Assembly (NCBI RefSeq): GCF_014764705.1
Contig: NZ_JACXXG010000001.1
Location: 299,785-363,784 of the forward strand
Direction: 5' to 3'
DNA: 64,000 bases
Origin: Stutzerimonas kunmingensis
GTDB lineage: Bacteria; Pseudomonadota; Gammaproteobacteria; Pseudomonadales; Pseudomonadaceae
The notes under the pieces are model-generated. The model had not been told where the DNA came from, ran no database searches, and saw nothing but the letters and a program-made list of their open reading frames with translations. This document shows, in pieces, positions 30,361 through 38,907 of this stretch. Each line of letters begins with the position of its first letter. Positions within the stretch are counted from its first letter, which is position 1. Both the position numbers and the translations under genes were made by a program.

Positions 30361-32589
30361 TCAGCGCTTGACCGTCCCGAGCCGCATGAAACGCGTCTCG
30401 CCGCTGGCATCCTCGACCCCGTCGTTATCGGTGACGACGAACACACGCCCCTGCTTGTCGACCGCCGCACCTTCGACCTTGTCCAGCACCCAGCCACCGG
30501 TGCTCTTCAGATCAGGTAGCAGATCGCGCTCCAGACGCTTGCTTGCGAGCGGGAAGCGCTGACCTTCGGCGGCGGGCTGCAGGCCGTTCAGGTCGATGCG
30601 GTACAGGCGCTTGATCTGTGCCGCCGGGCCCTGCTGGTTGTCGCGCTCGATCACCAGGAACTGGCCGTTGCCGATTGAAGTGAGCTCGGACAATCCGACC
30701 CAGCCGCCCTCGGCTGCGGCGTCGAGCGGGTAGTGGATGAAGCCCCATTCACCAGTGCCCGGGTTGAACACGCCGATGCGCACCCGCCCGGCGGGGTCGT
30801 TCTTCCACTCGCGTTGAAAGGCCACGTAGACGCGGGTGCTGGCGCCTTCGCCGACCACCGCGACGCCCTCGAAACCGTTGCTGGTCTGCTGGGCGGCGAC
30901 TTCCGCGGGCAGGGCGAACTCGTCCAGTACTTCGCCTCTGGCGTTGGCGTGGATCAGCAGGTTCGGCCTGGCCTTGCCGTTACCTTCCGAAGCCAGCCAG
31001 AAATCGCCATTGCTGGCCTGGGCGATGCCTTCCAGATCGTAGTCGACGCTCGTGCCAGCCTTGCTCAGCTCGATCTGGCGGTCGATCAGTGCCGGTGTCT
31101 GGCTGGTGTCGATGCTGAAGATCCGCGACGCCTTGTAGTAGCTGTCTGGCACCGCATAGAGGCGGTCGGACTGGCTGCGGTCCGCGACCAGACCGCTCAG
31201 CGCGCCCCAGGAGATCAGGTCGCGATCAGTGGAGCGGATCTCCGGATAAGGTGCGGTCTTGGCTCCGTACTGGTAGATCGAGAGCGTCGACCGGTAGCCG
31301 TCCTCGGCCGAATCCTCCTCGCTGCTGACCACCAGCAGGTTGCGCGATGGTATCGGCAGGATGCCCTCGGGGCCCATGCCCGTCGGCAGCAGCTGATGCA
31401 TCACCGGCGCCCAGGGCAGGGCCACGTCGTAGACGGCGACCGCATTGCCGCGCTCGCTGCCGACGAACAGCAGGCTGTGCTTGCGGAAACGCGCCGCGGC
31501 GATGCCCTCCGGCTCGATGCCCTTGTTCTCCGAGCGGCTTTCCGGGTAGTGCCCGGCGCGGATGAAGGCGTGTTCCAGCGAGGCGCCGGCCTCGTGCCAG
31601 ACGTGGCCGTTGTAGTCGAACAGGGTGAAGCTGCGGCTGCCGCCTTCCGCGCCTTCGGCATCCTCGTAGTCGCCCTCGTTGGCGGTCGCCAGCAGCGGTC
31701 CGACCCAGGCGATCGAATCCGGCTCGCGACGCTTGCCAGCGAGCACGCCGACCGGTTCGATGCGGTCGTTCTCCTCGACGTCCACACCTTGCAGATCCAC
31801 CTGGCCGGCGCTGAAGTGGCGCATCACACGGCCACGGCGCAGGTCGACCAGCACGATGTGGTTGTTTTCCTGCAGGGTGACGGCGGCCACGTCCTGGTCG
31901 TTGATGCTGACGTACTCAGGCTCCGGATCACCCGGCGCGACCTCGGCCAGGCCGGTCAGGTCGACGTCCCGCGTGCGCCAGCGCGACGGCTGACCCTTGA
32001 GGTCGACGATGCGCAGAAAGCCGGCCGGCAGCTGTGGGATCAGCCCGTCGTTGAGATCCTCGTCGCGCTCGTTCTCGATCGCCACCGCGGCATAGCGGCC
32101 CCTCGGGCTGATGGCGATGGAATCCGGCTGGCCACCCATGGGCAGCGTGGCGACGCGTTTGGGTTGCGCCGGATTGCGAATGTCGAACACCGCCAGTACA
32201 CCATCGGGCTGGGTGAAGCCGAGCGAGGTGTTCACCGCGACCAGCGCGTAGTGGCGATGTACAGCCACCGAGGTCGGTTCGCCTTCCAGCTGGATAAAGC
32301 CCGCCGGCTGCGGCGACCTCGGATCGCGGATGTCCACCAGGCCGATGCGCTCGCCAGGACTGTCGGTGTAGATCAGCGTGCGGCCGTCGCGACTCACCGC
32401 GGTGATCTCGGCCACGGTCTGCCGGGTGGCATCCTCATCGGCACCCAGGTTGCGAAAGACCGGGAAGGTCGCGACCCGCTCGAAGTAGTCTGCGGCGCGG
32501 AGAGGTGCCGCCTGCGAGGCCAGCGGCAACAAGGCCAAGGACAGGGCAGTGGACAATACGGTGCGGGTCAGGCGGGTCGGAGTTCTCAT
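30361..32589 (-). CDS. Large periplasmic protein with an esterase-like activity of phytase domain
   Basis: Secreted protein of 742 residues with a Sec signal (cut after SLALLPLASQA). The N-terminal 400 residues are beta-propeller-like with repeats of the type GLVDIRDPRSP, LAVFDIRNPAQP, LVDLRRGRV. The C-terminal 330 residues fit the esterase-like activity of phytase family (YDLEGIAQASNGDFWLASEGNG, VGLSELTSIGNGQFLVIERDNQ, DKVEGAAVDKQGRVFVVTDND). A phosphate or phytate role is possible, but no classical phytase motif RHGxRxP exists. The upstream gap shows no obvious Pho box. Confidence 0.83.
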   Translation of the reverse strand: MRTPTRLTRTVLSTALSLALLPLASQAAPLRAADYFERVATFPVFRNLGADEDATRQTVAEITAVSRDGRTLIYTDSPGERIGLVDIRDPRSPQPAGFIQLEGEPTSVAVHRHYALVAVNTSLGFTQPDGVLAVFDIRNPAQPKRVATLPMGGQPDSIAISPRGRYAAVAIENERDEDLNDGLIPQLPAGFLRIVDLKGQPSRWRTRDVDLTGLAEVAPGDPEPEYVSINDQDVAAVTLQENNHIVLVDLRRGRVMRHFSAGQVDLQGVDVEENDRIEPVGVLAGKRREPDSIAWVGPLLATANEGDYEDAEGAEGGSRSFTLFDYNGHVWHEAGASLEHAFIRAGHYPESRSENKGIEPEGIAAARFRKHSLLFVGSERGNAVAVYDVALPWAPVMHQLLPTGMGPEGILPIPSRNLLVVSSEEDSAEDGYRSTLSIYQYGAKTAPYPEIRSTDRDLISWGALSGLVADRSQSDRLYAVPDSYYKASRIFSIDTSQTPALIDRQIELSKAGTSVDYDLEGIAQASNGDFWLASEGNGKARPNLLIHANARGEVLDEFALPAEVAAQQTSNGFEGVAVVGEGASTRVYVAFQREWKNDPAGRVRIGVFNPGTGEWGFIHYPLDAAAEGGWVGLSELTSIGNGQFLVIERDNQQGPAAQIKRLYRIDLNGLQPAAEGQRFPLASKRLERDLLPDLKSTGGWVLDKVEGAAVDKQGRVFVVTDNDGVEDASGETRFMRLGTVKR

Positions 32590-32762
32590 GCGGGCCTCGG
32601 CGGTCAGTGTGGGGGACAGCCAGAACACGCTAGGGCCGGATTGTTACGTGGCGGTGACGGCGAGGAGGTCGAGCATTACGGGAGGAGGTGCGGGTGGCAT
32701 CGGTTCTGCGTTGGCGGCGCGCTGGTTATCGCCCCCGCTGTCAGACGGATACCCGTGCAGGC

Positions 32763-33161
32763 TCAATCCACGGCCGGCGCCGCTTCGTACAGCTCCAGCG
32801 GCAGGCCGTCCGGGTCCGCGAAGAAGGTGAATCGGCGACCGGTGTACTCATCCAGCCGAATCGCTTCCACCGCAACGCCCTGACGCTCCAGCCATGCCTT
32901 GCACTGCGCGACGTCGTCCACCGCAAACGCCAGATGCCGCAACCCCTGCGCCTCCGGGCGCGAAGGGCGTGGCAGCGCATCGGGAAAGGAAAACAGCTCG
33001 AGCTGAGCGCCATCCGGCAGCGCGAGGTCGAGCTTGTAGGAGCGACGCGCCTCGCGGTAATGCTCGGCAATCACTGTCAGCCCCAGTGTCTCGGTATAGA
33101 AGCGCTTCGATACGACATAGTCCGAACAGATGATCGCGACGTGGTGGATGGAGCGGAGCAT
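32763..33161 (-). CDS. VOC-family glyoxalase-like metalloprotein (YaeR-like)
   Basis: Protein of 132 residues with two beta-alpha-beta-beta-beta modules: IHHVAIICSDYVVSKRFYTETLGL, then LRHLAFAVDDV and FFADPDGLPLELYE. The metal ligands would be His in SIHHVAI, Glu in QLELFSF, His in LRHLAF and Glu in LELYE. Matches YaeR/GloA2-type proteins. ATG 33161 chosen; a TTG two codons upstream is the alternative. It overlaps the tail of the damaged EamA gene. Confidence 0.85.
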   Translation of the reverse strand: MLRSIHHVAIICSDYVVSKRFYTETLGLTVIAEHYREARRSYKLDLALPDGAQLELFSFPDALPRPSRPEAQGLRHLAFAVDDVAQCKAWLERQGVAVEAIRLDEYTGRRFTFFADPDGLPLELYEAAPAVD

Positions 33162-34156
33162 GCGCAAGGTCCAGCGGGAATTGTCGGGTAGAGACTGTCA
33201 GGAAAGGCGAGTGTTCGACGAGCCGGATCGTTATATCTCGTTCGGTTCTCTGCCTGGAGGCCCAGCGCAGTCACCGTCAATAGAATCAGCCCCATGCCCA
33301 GAACCTGCAGCGCTGCCAGGCTCTCATCCAGTACCACGACGCCGAAGAGCGAAGCGGTTACCGGCTCGACCATCGCCACGATGGACGCCAAAGCCGGTGC
33401 GGTATGTCTGAGCCCGACGATGTAGAGAATGAAGGACAGCCCTGCGCCGACCACACCCAGAACGATGAACAGTGGCCAACTCGGGGCGCCTGGCACCGAC
33501 GCTGCCTATTGCGCGTCGCTCATCGAGGCGAGTATGCCAACGAGCACCGCGAACGCTATGACGAGAATCGCCTGAGGACTGCCGTGGGGCGCCGCGTACT
33601 TGAACGCAAAAATGAAAGCCGCATAGGACAAACCTGATAGCAGGCCGGCTCCGGCTGCCACGAGCGTAATGTCGCTCGCGCCGACGTCATGGATACCGGT
33701 CAGCAAGATGACGCCGAGCATCACCGTTGCGATTGCTGCCCATTTGAACAGCGTCGGCCTTTCGAGTCCGAACGCGAAGGATGCCAGGTAGACGAACACC
33801 GGCGCTGAGTACATCAAGGTCGCTGCCACCGCAACGCTGCCCTCGGCGATGCTCAAGAAGTAAAAAGAGAAGTTGCCCGCTACGCCGATGCCGGCGATTA
33901 CCGACCAGAACCACAGCCTGTGGCTCGTCATTCCACTGCCGGCCGGGCGTAATGCCAGCCAGATGAGCACGCACACGAGGCCGATCAGGCCCCGGTAGAG
34001 CGAGACTACGGTGGGACTCCAGCCCTCGCTAATGAGGATGCCGCCTATCCCACCCGATAGTCCCCAGCAAAGTGCCGCAAGCACCACCAATAGCGCGCCC
34101 AGGCTTGCCGGTTTCCCCTGAGTTCTTCCATTTGTTCGCGGCGAGCGCTGCGCCAT
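33077..34156 (-). pseudogene. EamA/DMT-family transporter interrupted by an in-frame TAG codon
   Basis: Ten-helix drug/metabolite transporter. The first 216 residues (from ATG 34156, AGGA upstream) contain the first EamA domain and the start of the second, ending ILASMSDAQ. A TAG at 33508-33506 follows and the same frame continues directly as AASVPGAPSWPLFIVLG through the remaining helices (MVEPVTASLFGVVVLDESL). A single base change such as CAG to TAG explains this. The frame then runs 57 residues beyond the usual end and into the VOC gene, so the native stop may also be lost. Readthrough or suppression cannot be excluded. Confidence 0.82.
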
Positions 34157-34262
34157 AAGGTCATCCTATGCCTTCGAGAAAGCCGCAAGGGACCAACCTG
34201 CAGCGCCCGCCGGGGCGCATGACGAGCAGCCGGTAACAGCGCGGTCACCGGCCTGTTGTCCG

Positions 34263-35555
34263 TCACTGGTTGCTCGTCACCCGCCAGACCACATTGGCCA
34301 GGTCGTCCGCGACGATCAGCGCACCGCTCGGGTCGACGGTCACGCCCACCGGTCGGCCGCGGGTTTTGCCGTCCTCGCGGAAGCCGGTCAGGAAGTCGAT
34401 GGGTTCGCCTGCCGGGCGGCCATCGCGGAACGGCACGAAGACCACCTTGTAGCCGGACGGGTCTTCCCGGTTCCAGCTGCCGTGCTCGCCGACGAACGCA
34501 CCTTCGGCGAACTGCGCGCCCATGACGTCCGAGGAGAAGTCCAGGCCTAGTGCGGCGACGTGGGCGCCCAGTGCGTAGTCCGGCGTGATCGCCTGCTTGA
34601 CCTTGTCCGGGTCCTGCGGGCGCACGCGGTCGTCGACGTTCTGCCCCCAGTAGCTGTAGGGCCAGCCATAGAAACCGCCCTCCTGTACCGAGGTCAGGTA
34701 GTCCGGCACCAGATTTTCGCCCAGCTCGTCGCGCTCGTTGACCACCGACCACAGCTGGTCGGTGCCGGGCAGTATCGCCAGGGCCGTGGGGTTGCGCAGG
34801 CCGGTTGCGTAGGGTTTGTAAGCGCCGGTTTCGGTGTTGATCTGCCAGATCATGGCGCGGTCGACCTCGGCTTCCATCCCGCGCTCGGTGATGTTGCTGT
34901 TCGAGCCGATGCCGACGTAGAGGTACTGGCCATCGGGGCTGATGGTCATCGCCTTGGTCCAGTGGTGGTTGATCTCCGAGGGCAGGTCAACGACCTTGGT
35001 CGGCGGACCGCTGGCTTCGGTCTGACCTTCCTCGTATTCGAAACGCACCAGTTCGTCCTGGTTGGCGACGTAGAGGTTGCCGTCGTGGAAGGCCAGTCCA
35101 TAGGGGGCATTAAGTTCATCGGCGAAGACGTTCTGCATTTCGTAGCGGCCGTCGCCATCGGCATCTCTCAGCAAGGTCAGCCGGTTACCGCTTTTGACCG
35201 ACGTGTTGCCCTGCGCCTTGATGTAGCCGGCGATCACGTCTTTCGGTTTCAGCTTGGCTGCATTGCCGCCACGACCTTCGGCCACAAGGATGTCGCCGTT
35301 GGGCAGTACCAAGGTCTGTCGCGGGATCTGCAGGTCGGTGGCTATCGCCGTCACGCTGTAGTTCTCTGGCACCGTGGGGGTCGCATCGCCCCAAGGCGTC
35401 GGCTCGGCGATCTTCATGCTCGGCAGCAGCCCGCGGTCGGGTTCCGGCAGTTTGGGGTTGGCACCGTACAGGCTGGCGGCGCCCTGCTCATCGCCACCAC
35501 AGGCGCTTAGCAACAACGCGATGGTCAGCGCGGAGAGTGCATTGGTGTGCTTCAT
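34263..35555 (-). CDS. PQQ-dependent sugar dehydrogenase-like lipoprotein (L-sorbosone dehydrogenase family)
   Basis: Protein of 430 residues with a lipoprotein signal (LLLSACGG, Cys19), probably periplasmic and lipid-anchored. The six-bladed propeller includes IPRQTLVLPNGDILVAEGRGG, NAPYGLAFHDGNLYVAN, YVGIGSNSN and FVGEHGSWNRE, the hallmark of the sorbosone dehydrogenase/YliI-like group that binds PQQ and acts on sugars or aldehydes. It overlaps the upstream DUF2231 gene by four bases (ATGA), so the two are coupled. Confidence 0.87.
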   Translation of the reverse strand: MKHTNALSALTIALLLSACGGDEQGAASLYGANPKLPEPDRGLLPSMKIAEPTPWGDATPTVPENYSVTAIATDLQIPRQTLVLPNGDILVAEGRGGNAAKLKPKDVIAGYIKAQGNTSVKSGNRLTLLRDADGDGRYEMQNVFADELNAPYGLAFHDGNLYVANQDELVRFEYEEGQTEASGPPTKVVDLPSEINHHWTKAMTISPDGQYLYVGIGSNSNITERGMEAEVDRAMIWQINTETGAYKPYATGLRNPTALAILPGTDQLWSVVNERDELGENLVPDYLTSVQEGGFYGWPYSYWGQNVDDRVRPQDPDKVKQAITPDYALGAHVAALGLDFSSDVMGAQFAEGAFVGEHGSWNREDPSGYKVVFVPFRDGRPAGEPIDFLTGFREDGKTRGRPVGVTVDPSGALIVADDLANVVWRVTSNQ

Positions 35556-36001
35556 GCTTCACCTCCGTCTCGCAGGTTGGAAAGGCCGATCCACGCGGCG
35601 GCGCAGGCCAGCAGCGTGACGATCACCGAGAGCACCAGGCCGGTCGGCATGACCGCCCAGGCGTCCTTGGCGTGCTGCAGGGCATTGATGAAGCCGAGTA
35701 CCCAGGTCGCCATGAGCAACAGCAGATAGATCAGCGGCCGACCCGTCCTGTGCCTGGCCTTGATCAGATTGACGACCGCGAACAGGATTGCCAGCCCGCA
35801 GAACACCAGCCCGCCGGCGATCAGCCAGGAAGAGAAGTTGCTCCATTGAATCTGGTAGCTGCGAAAGTAGGCGACGTCGCTCAGCAGTGCGCCGAGAAAC
35901 AACGGCACGCTCCCGGCCAGTAGGATCGAGTGCAGCGGATGCGGCACGTGGCGGGAAACGCTGTGAGTGGTTTCTGTGGTGCGGTGGGTGATGACGGTCA
36001 C
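35552..36001 (-). CDS. DUF2231 membrane protein
   Basis: Protein of 149 residues with four hydrophobic helices (about residues 25-42, 58-78, 88-105, 118-138) and the family opening HPLHSILLAGSVPLFLGALLSD. These proteins often accompany periplasmic PQQ/heme sugar dehydrogenases. First gene of a two-gene unit, overlapping the sorbosone dehydrogenase-like gene. Confidence 0.8.
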   Translation of the reverse strand: MTVITHRTTETTHSVSRHVPHPLHSILLAGSVPLFLGALLSDVAYFRSYQIQWSNFSSWLIAGGLVFCGLAILFAVVNLIKARHRTGRPLIYLLLLMATWVLGFINALQHAKDAWAVMPTGLVLSVIVTLLACAAAWIGLSNLRDGGEA

Positions 36002-36381
36002 AAGGAACTCCTCATTGCTTTCGACCAGCCCTGCGCGGCGCGGATCGCTCTGAAGGTGCTTAAGAGGGGATCGTGTCGTCGGGCCGTTAGTTCACTCCTA
36101 TCGCTGAGCGGCGGGGCTGACCTCGGCTGCTGCAGCCCTCGCCCGCTTTTCGTGCCTCATGCACAAACCAAGTGCTCCGAACCGGACCATTTGATCCGTT
36201 ATTTTCCCGCCATAACGCTAAACCACTGATCCACAAGCGAATCGATCCGGTGGCACGCTTTCTGCTCTCTCCTCGAAAGTCGCCCGTGTGCAAAGGGCGG
36301 CGGCATCGCACATACAGAGAAGCGCCTGCGCCACTGGCGACGCGCTCAGTTTCCGCCCTGCGTCAGAGGAGTGCTTCACCC
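36002..36381. other. Intergenic region upstream of the oxygenase/BMP importer cluster
   Basis: A 380-bp divergent promoter region between DUF2231 and the Fe/2OG oxygenase gene. Apart from the RutR-like site at 36185-36196 no clear hairpin, repeat or open frame was seen. The first 100 bases carry the start region of DUF2231. Confidence 0.5.
36185..36196. promoter_or_regulatory. RutR-like operator upstream of the oxygenase/BMP cluster
   Basis: GACCATTTGATC, identical at 11 of 12 positions to the palindrome between rutA and rutR at 20639-20650. Flanks extend the dyad as CGGA/TCCG. It lies 186 bases upstream of the oxygenase start. Function inferred from similarity only. Confidence 0.5.
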
Positions 36382-37392
36382 ATGACTCTGCAATACGTTC
36401 CCATCATCGACCTGGCGCCGTATTTCGCCGGTACGCCGGAGGGCAAGGCCCAGGTGGCCAAGGCCGTGGACCAGGCCTGTCGCGACATCGGCTTTCTGGT
36501 CATCACTAATCACCAGATCCCCACCGAACTGATCGAGCGCGTGTCGCGGCTGACGCGGCAGTTCTTCGCCTTGCCGTTGCCGGAAAAGCGCAAGGTCGAC
36601 CGGCCCAGCCCGGAAATGGTGCGCGGCTACAGCGCCATCGCCGAAGAGAGCCTGTCGTATTCGATGGAGGAGGCGGCGCCCGGCGATCTCAAGGAATCCT
36701 TTTCCATCGGACCCAGCGATGTGCCGGATAAGGACTACTACCGTTGCGCCGCAGCCGGCCCGCATTTCGCGCCGAACGTCTGGCCCGGCGGCATCGAGGG
36801 CTTCGAGCAGGCCTATCGCGAATATTTCGCTGCCATGAGCGAGCTGTCGCAGTCGCTGATGCGCATCTTCGCCCTGGCACTGGAGCTGCCGGAAACCTTC
36901 TTCGACGACAAGATCGACAAGCACATCAGCATGTTCCGCAGCCTCAGCTATCCGGACGTGAGGGGCGCGGTCGAGCCCGGGCAGTTGCGCGCCAGTGCCC
37001 ACACCGATTACGGCAGCCTGACCATCGTCAAGCCGGACAACGCGCTGGGCGGTCTGCAGGCGCGCAACCGCCAGGGCGAATGGGTGGACGTGCCCTATGT
37101 AGAGAACGGCTTCGCCGTGAACATCGGCGACCTGATGATGCAGTGGACCAACGATCAGTGGATTTCCACGCTGCATCGGGTGGTCAACCCGCCCGAGGAC
37201 AGCCCTGCCAACAACGGGCGACAGTCACTGGTGTTCTTCCACCAGCCCAACTATGACGCGTTGATCGAGTGCCTGCCGGGATGCCTGTCGGAGGGCGAAG
37301 CGCCACGCCACGCGCCGGTTACGTCCGGCGACAACCTGCTCTCCAAGTTCGTCAAGCAGACCACCTTCGGCAAAGGCCTGGAGGTCGCATGA
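36382..37392 (+). CDS. Fe(II)/2-oxoglutarate oxygenase of the isopenicillin N synthase family
   Basis: Non-heme iron oxygenase of 336 residues. An N-terminal DIOX_N domain (YVPIIDLAPYF, DIGFLVITNHQI) precedes the double-stranded beta-helix core. Iron ligands are His207 and Asp209 (AHTDYGSL) and His265 (STLHRVVNP); Arg280-x-Ser282 would bind 2-oxoglutarate. GAGGAG precedes ATG 36382. It overlaps the VOC gene by four bases and precedes a nucleoside-type importer, so a purine or pyrimidine derivative is the likely substrate. That is an inference from context. Confidence 0.9.
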   Translation: MTLQYVPIIDLAPYFAGTPEGKAQVAKAVDQACRDIGFLVITNHQIPTELIERVSRLTRQFFALPLPEKRKVDRPSPEMVRGYSAIAEESLSYSMEEAAPGDLKESFSIGPSDVPDKDYYRCAAAGPHFAPNVWPGGIEGFEQAYREYFAAMSELSQSLMRIFALALELPETFFDDKIDKHISMFRSLSYPDVRGAVEPGQLRASAHTDYGSLTIVKPDNALGGLQARNRQGEWVDVPYVENGFAVNIGDLMMQWTNDQWISTLHRVVNPPEDSPANNGRQSLVFFHQPNYDALIECLPGCLSEGEAPRHAPVTSGDNLLSKFVKQTTFGKGLEVA

Positions 37393-37775
37393 GCACGCTT
37401 TCCTACGTCAACGTCTTCGCCCGCGACATCGAAGCCCTGAGCGGCTTCTATCGCGAGCTGTTCGGCTTCAGGAACATTCCCGAGATCGCCTCACCGATTT
37501 TTCGCGGGCTGGATACCGGCAAGAGCTGCATCGGCTTCAACGCGCCGGAAGCCTATGAACTGCTGCAGCTGGACGAGTACGCCGACACGCACGGCTGCAA
37601 GTTCCTGCTGAACATCGACGTCGACTCGAAAGACGAGATCGACCGCCTGGTGCCCGTTGCCGTCGCCATGGGCGCGACGCTGATCAAGGCGCCCTACGAG
37701 ACCTATTACCACTGGTATCAGGCGGTGCTGCTGGACCCCGAGAAAAACGTGTTCCGCATCAACCACATGCTTTGA
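37389..37775 (+). CDS. VOC-family protein coupled to the oxygenase
   Basis: Protein of 128 residues with a glyoxalase-like fold: LSYVNVFARDIEALSGFYRELFGF at the start and VLLDPEKNVFRINHM at the end. Its ATG overlaps the oxygenase stop (ATGA), showing translational coupling. It may process the product of the oxygenase or bind the imported ligand; the substrate is unknown. Confidence 0.82.
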   Translation: MSTLSYVNVFARDIEALSGFYRELFGFRNIPEIASPIFRGLDTGKSCIGFNAPEAYELLQLDEYADTHGCKFLLNIDVDSKDEIDRLVPVAVAMGATLIKAPYETYYHWYQAVLLDPEKNVFRINHML

Positions 37776-37800
37776 CGATCCCACCATCAGGAAATCAAAA

Positions 37801-38907
37801 ATGCTGAATAAGTTCATGAAACGGACCTTGTGTGCGGCGGTGGCTCTCGGCCTGATAGGCGCGGCGGGCCTGGCTTCGGCGCAGGAAGGGCAGGGGCTGA
37901 CGCTCGATAAACCGGCGAAGATCGCCATGCTCTACATCAGCCCGCGCAATGACGGCGGCTGGACTCAGGCCTTCGACGAGGCGCGGCAGAAGCTCGAAAC
38001 CGAGCTGGATACCAAGATCCAGTACGTCGAGAGCGTGCCGGAGAATGCCTCTTCGATCCGCCCGGCCGTGGACCGGCTGATCCAGCGCGGCGCCAACGTC
38101 ATCATCGGCACCGCCTTCGGCTACTCGGACACCTTCAAGGAGCTGGCAGACAAGTATCCGGACGTGGCCTTCCTCAACGGTTCGGGCACCACCAACAGCG
38201 GCAATCTCGAATCCTTCTACGGCCGTACCTACGAAAGCCAGTACCTCTGCGGCATGGCCGCGGGCGCGGCGTCGAAGACCGGCAAGCTCGGCTTTGTCGC
38301 GGCCAATCCCTTCGGTCAAGTCAACTGGACGGTCAACGCCTTCGCCCTCGGCGCCCAGCAGATCAACCCGGACGCCACCGTGACCGTCGTGTACACCGGT
38401 TCCTGGAACGATCCGGTCAAGGAACGCGCCGCCGCCATGGCGTTGATCGACGCCGGCGCCGATGTGCTCGGCCAACACGTCGATAGCCCGACACCGCAGA
38501 TCGTCGCCCAGGAGCGCGGCGTGCACGGCACTGGCCACCACCGAGACATGCGCGAGTTCGCCCCGGACGCCACCGTCTGCTCCTCGGTCTGGGTGTGGGA
38601 CAAGTTCCTCGCGCCGGAGCTGAAGAAGATCAGCGCCGGTAACTGGACGCCACCGGAAAACGGCGCGCTGCTGTCCATGGCCGAAGGCGGCACCGACGCG
38701 GCCTGCTGCGGCCCGGCGGTTTCCGAAGCAGACAAGGCGAAGATCATGGCGGCTCGCGAAGAGCTGCTCAAAGGCGAGAAGAAGATCTATGCCGGGCCCA
38801 TGGTCGACCGTGACGGCACCGAGCGCATCGCCGCCGGCGAGGTCATGGCCGACCCTGCGCTGTGGCAGATGGACTGGTTCGTCAAGGGAGTGATCACCCA
38901 GCAATGA
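37801..38907 (+). CDS. BMP-family ABC transporter substrate-binding protein
   Basis: Periplasmic binding protein of 368 residues with a Sec signal (cut after GAAGLASA). Motifs IAMLYISPRNDGGWTQAF, VIIGTAFGYSDTF and GFVAANPFGQVNWTVNAFALG are those of the BMP/Med family, which binds nucleosides or purine derivatives. Eight Cys-poor mature domains are not expected and a CC pair (DAACCGPAV) is notable. First of four importer genes; its stop overlaps the ATPase start. Confidence 0.92.
   Translation: MLNKFMKRTLCAAVALGLIGAAGLASAQEGQGLTLDKPAKIAMLYISPRNDGGWTQAFDEARQKLETELDTKIQYVESVPENASSIRPAVDRLIQRGANVIIGTAFGYSDTFKELADKYPDVAFLNGSGTTNSGNLESFYGRTYESQYLCGMAAGAASKTGKLGFVAANPFGQVNWTVNAFALGAQQINPDATVTVVYTGSWNDPVKERAAAMALIDAGADVLGQHVDSPTPQIVAQERGVHGTGHHRDMREFAPDATVCSSVWVWDKFLAPELKKISAGNWTPPENGALLSMAEGGTDAACCGPAVSEADKAKIMAAREELLKGEKKIYAGPMVDRDGTERIAAGEVMADPALWQMDWFVKGVITQQ

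Noticed and set aside
32763..33496. Treating the C-terminal EamA segment 33077-33496 as a separate gene
   Set aside because: It has only a GTG in mid-helix context, no ribosome site, and continues the upstream frame across a single TAG.
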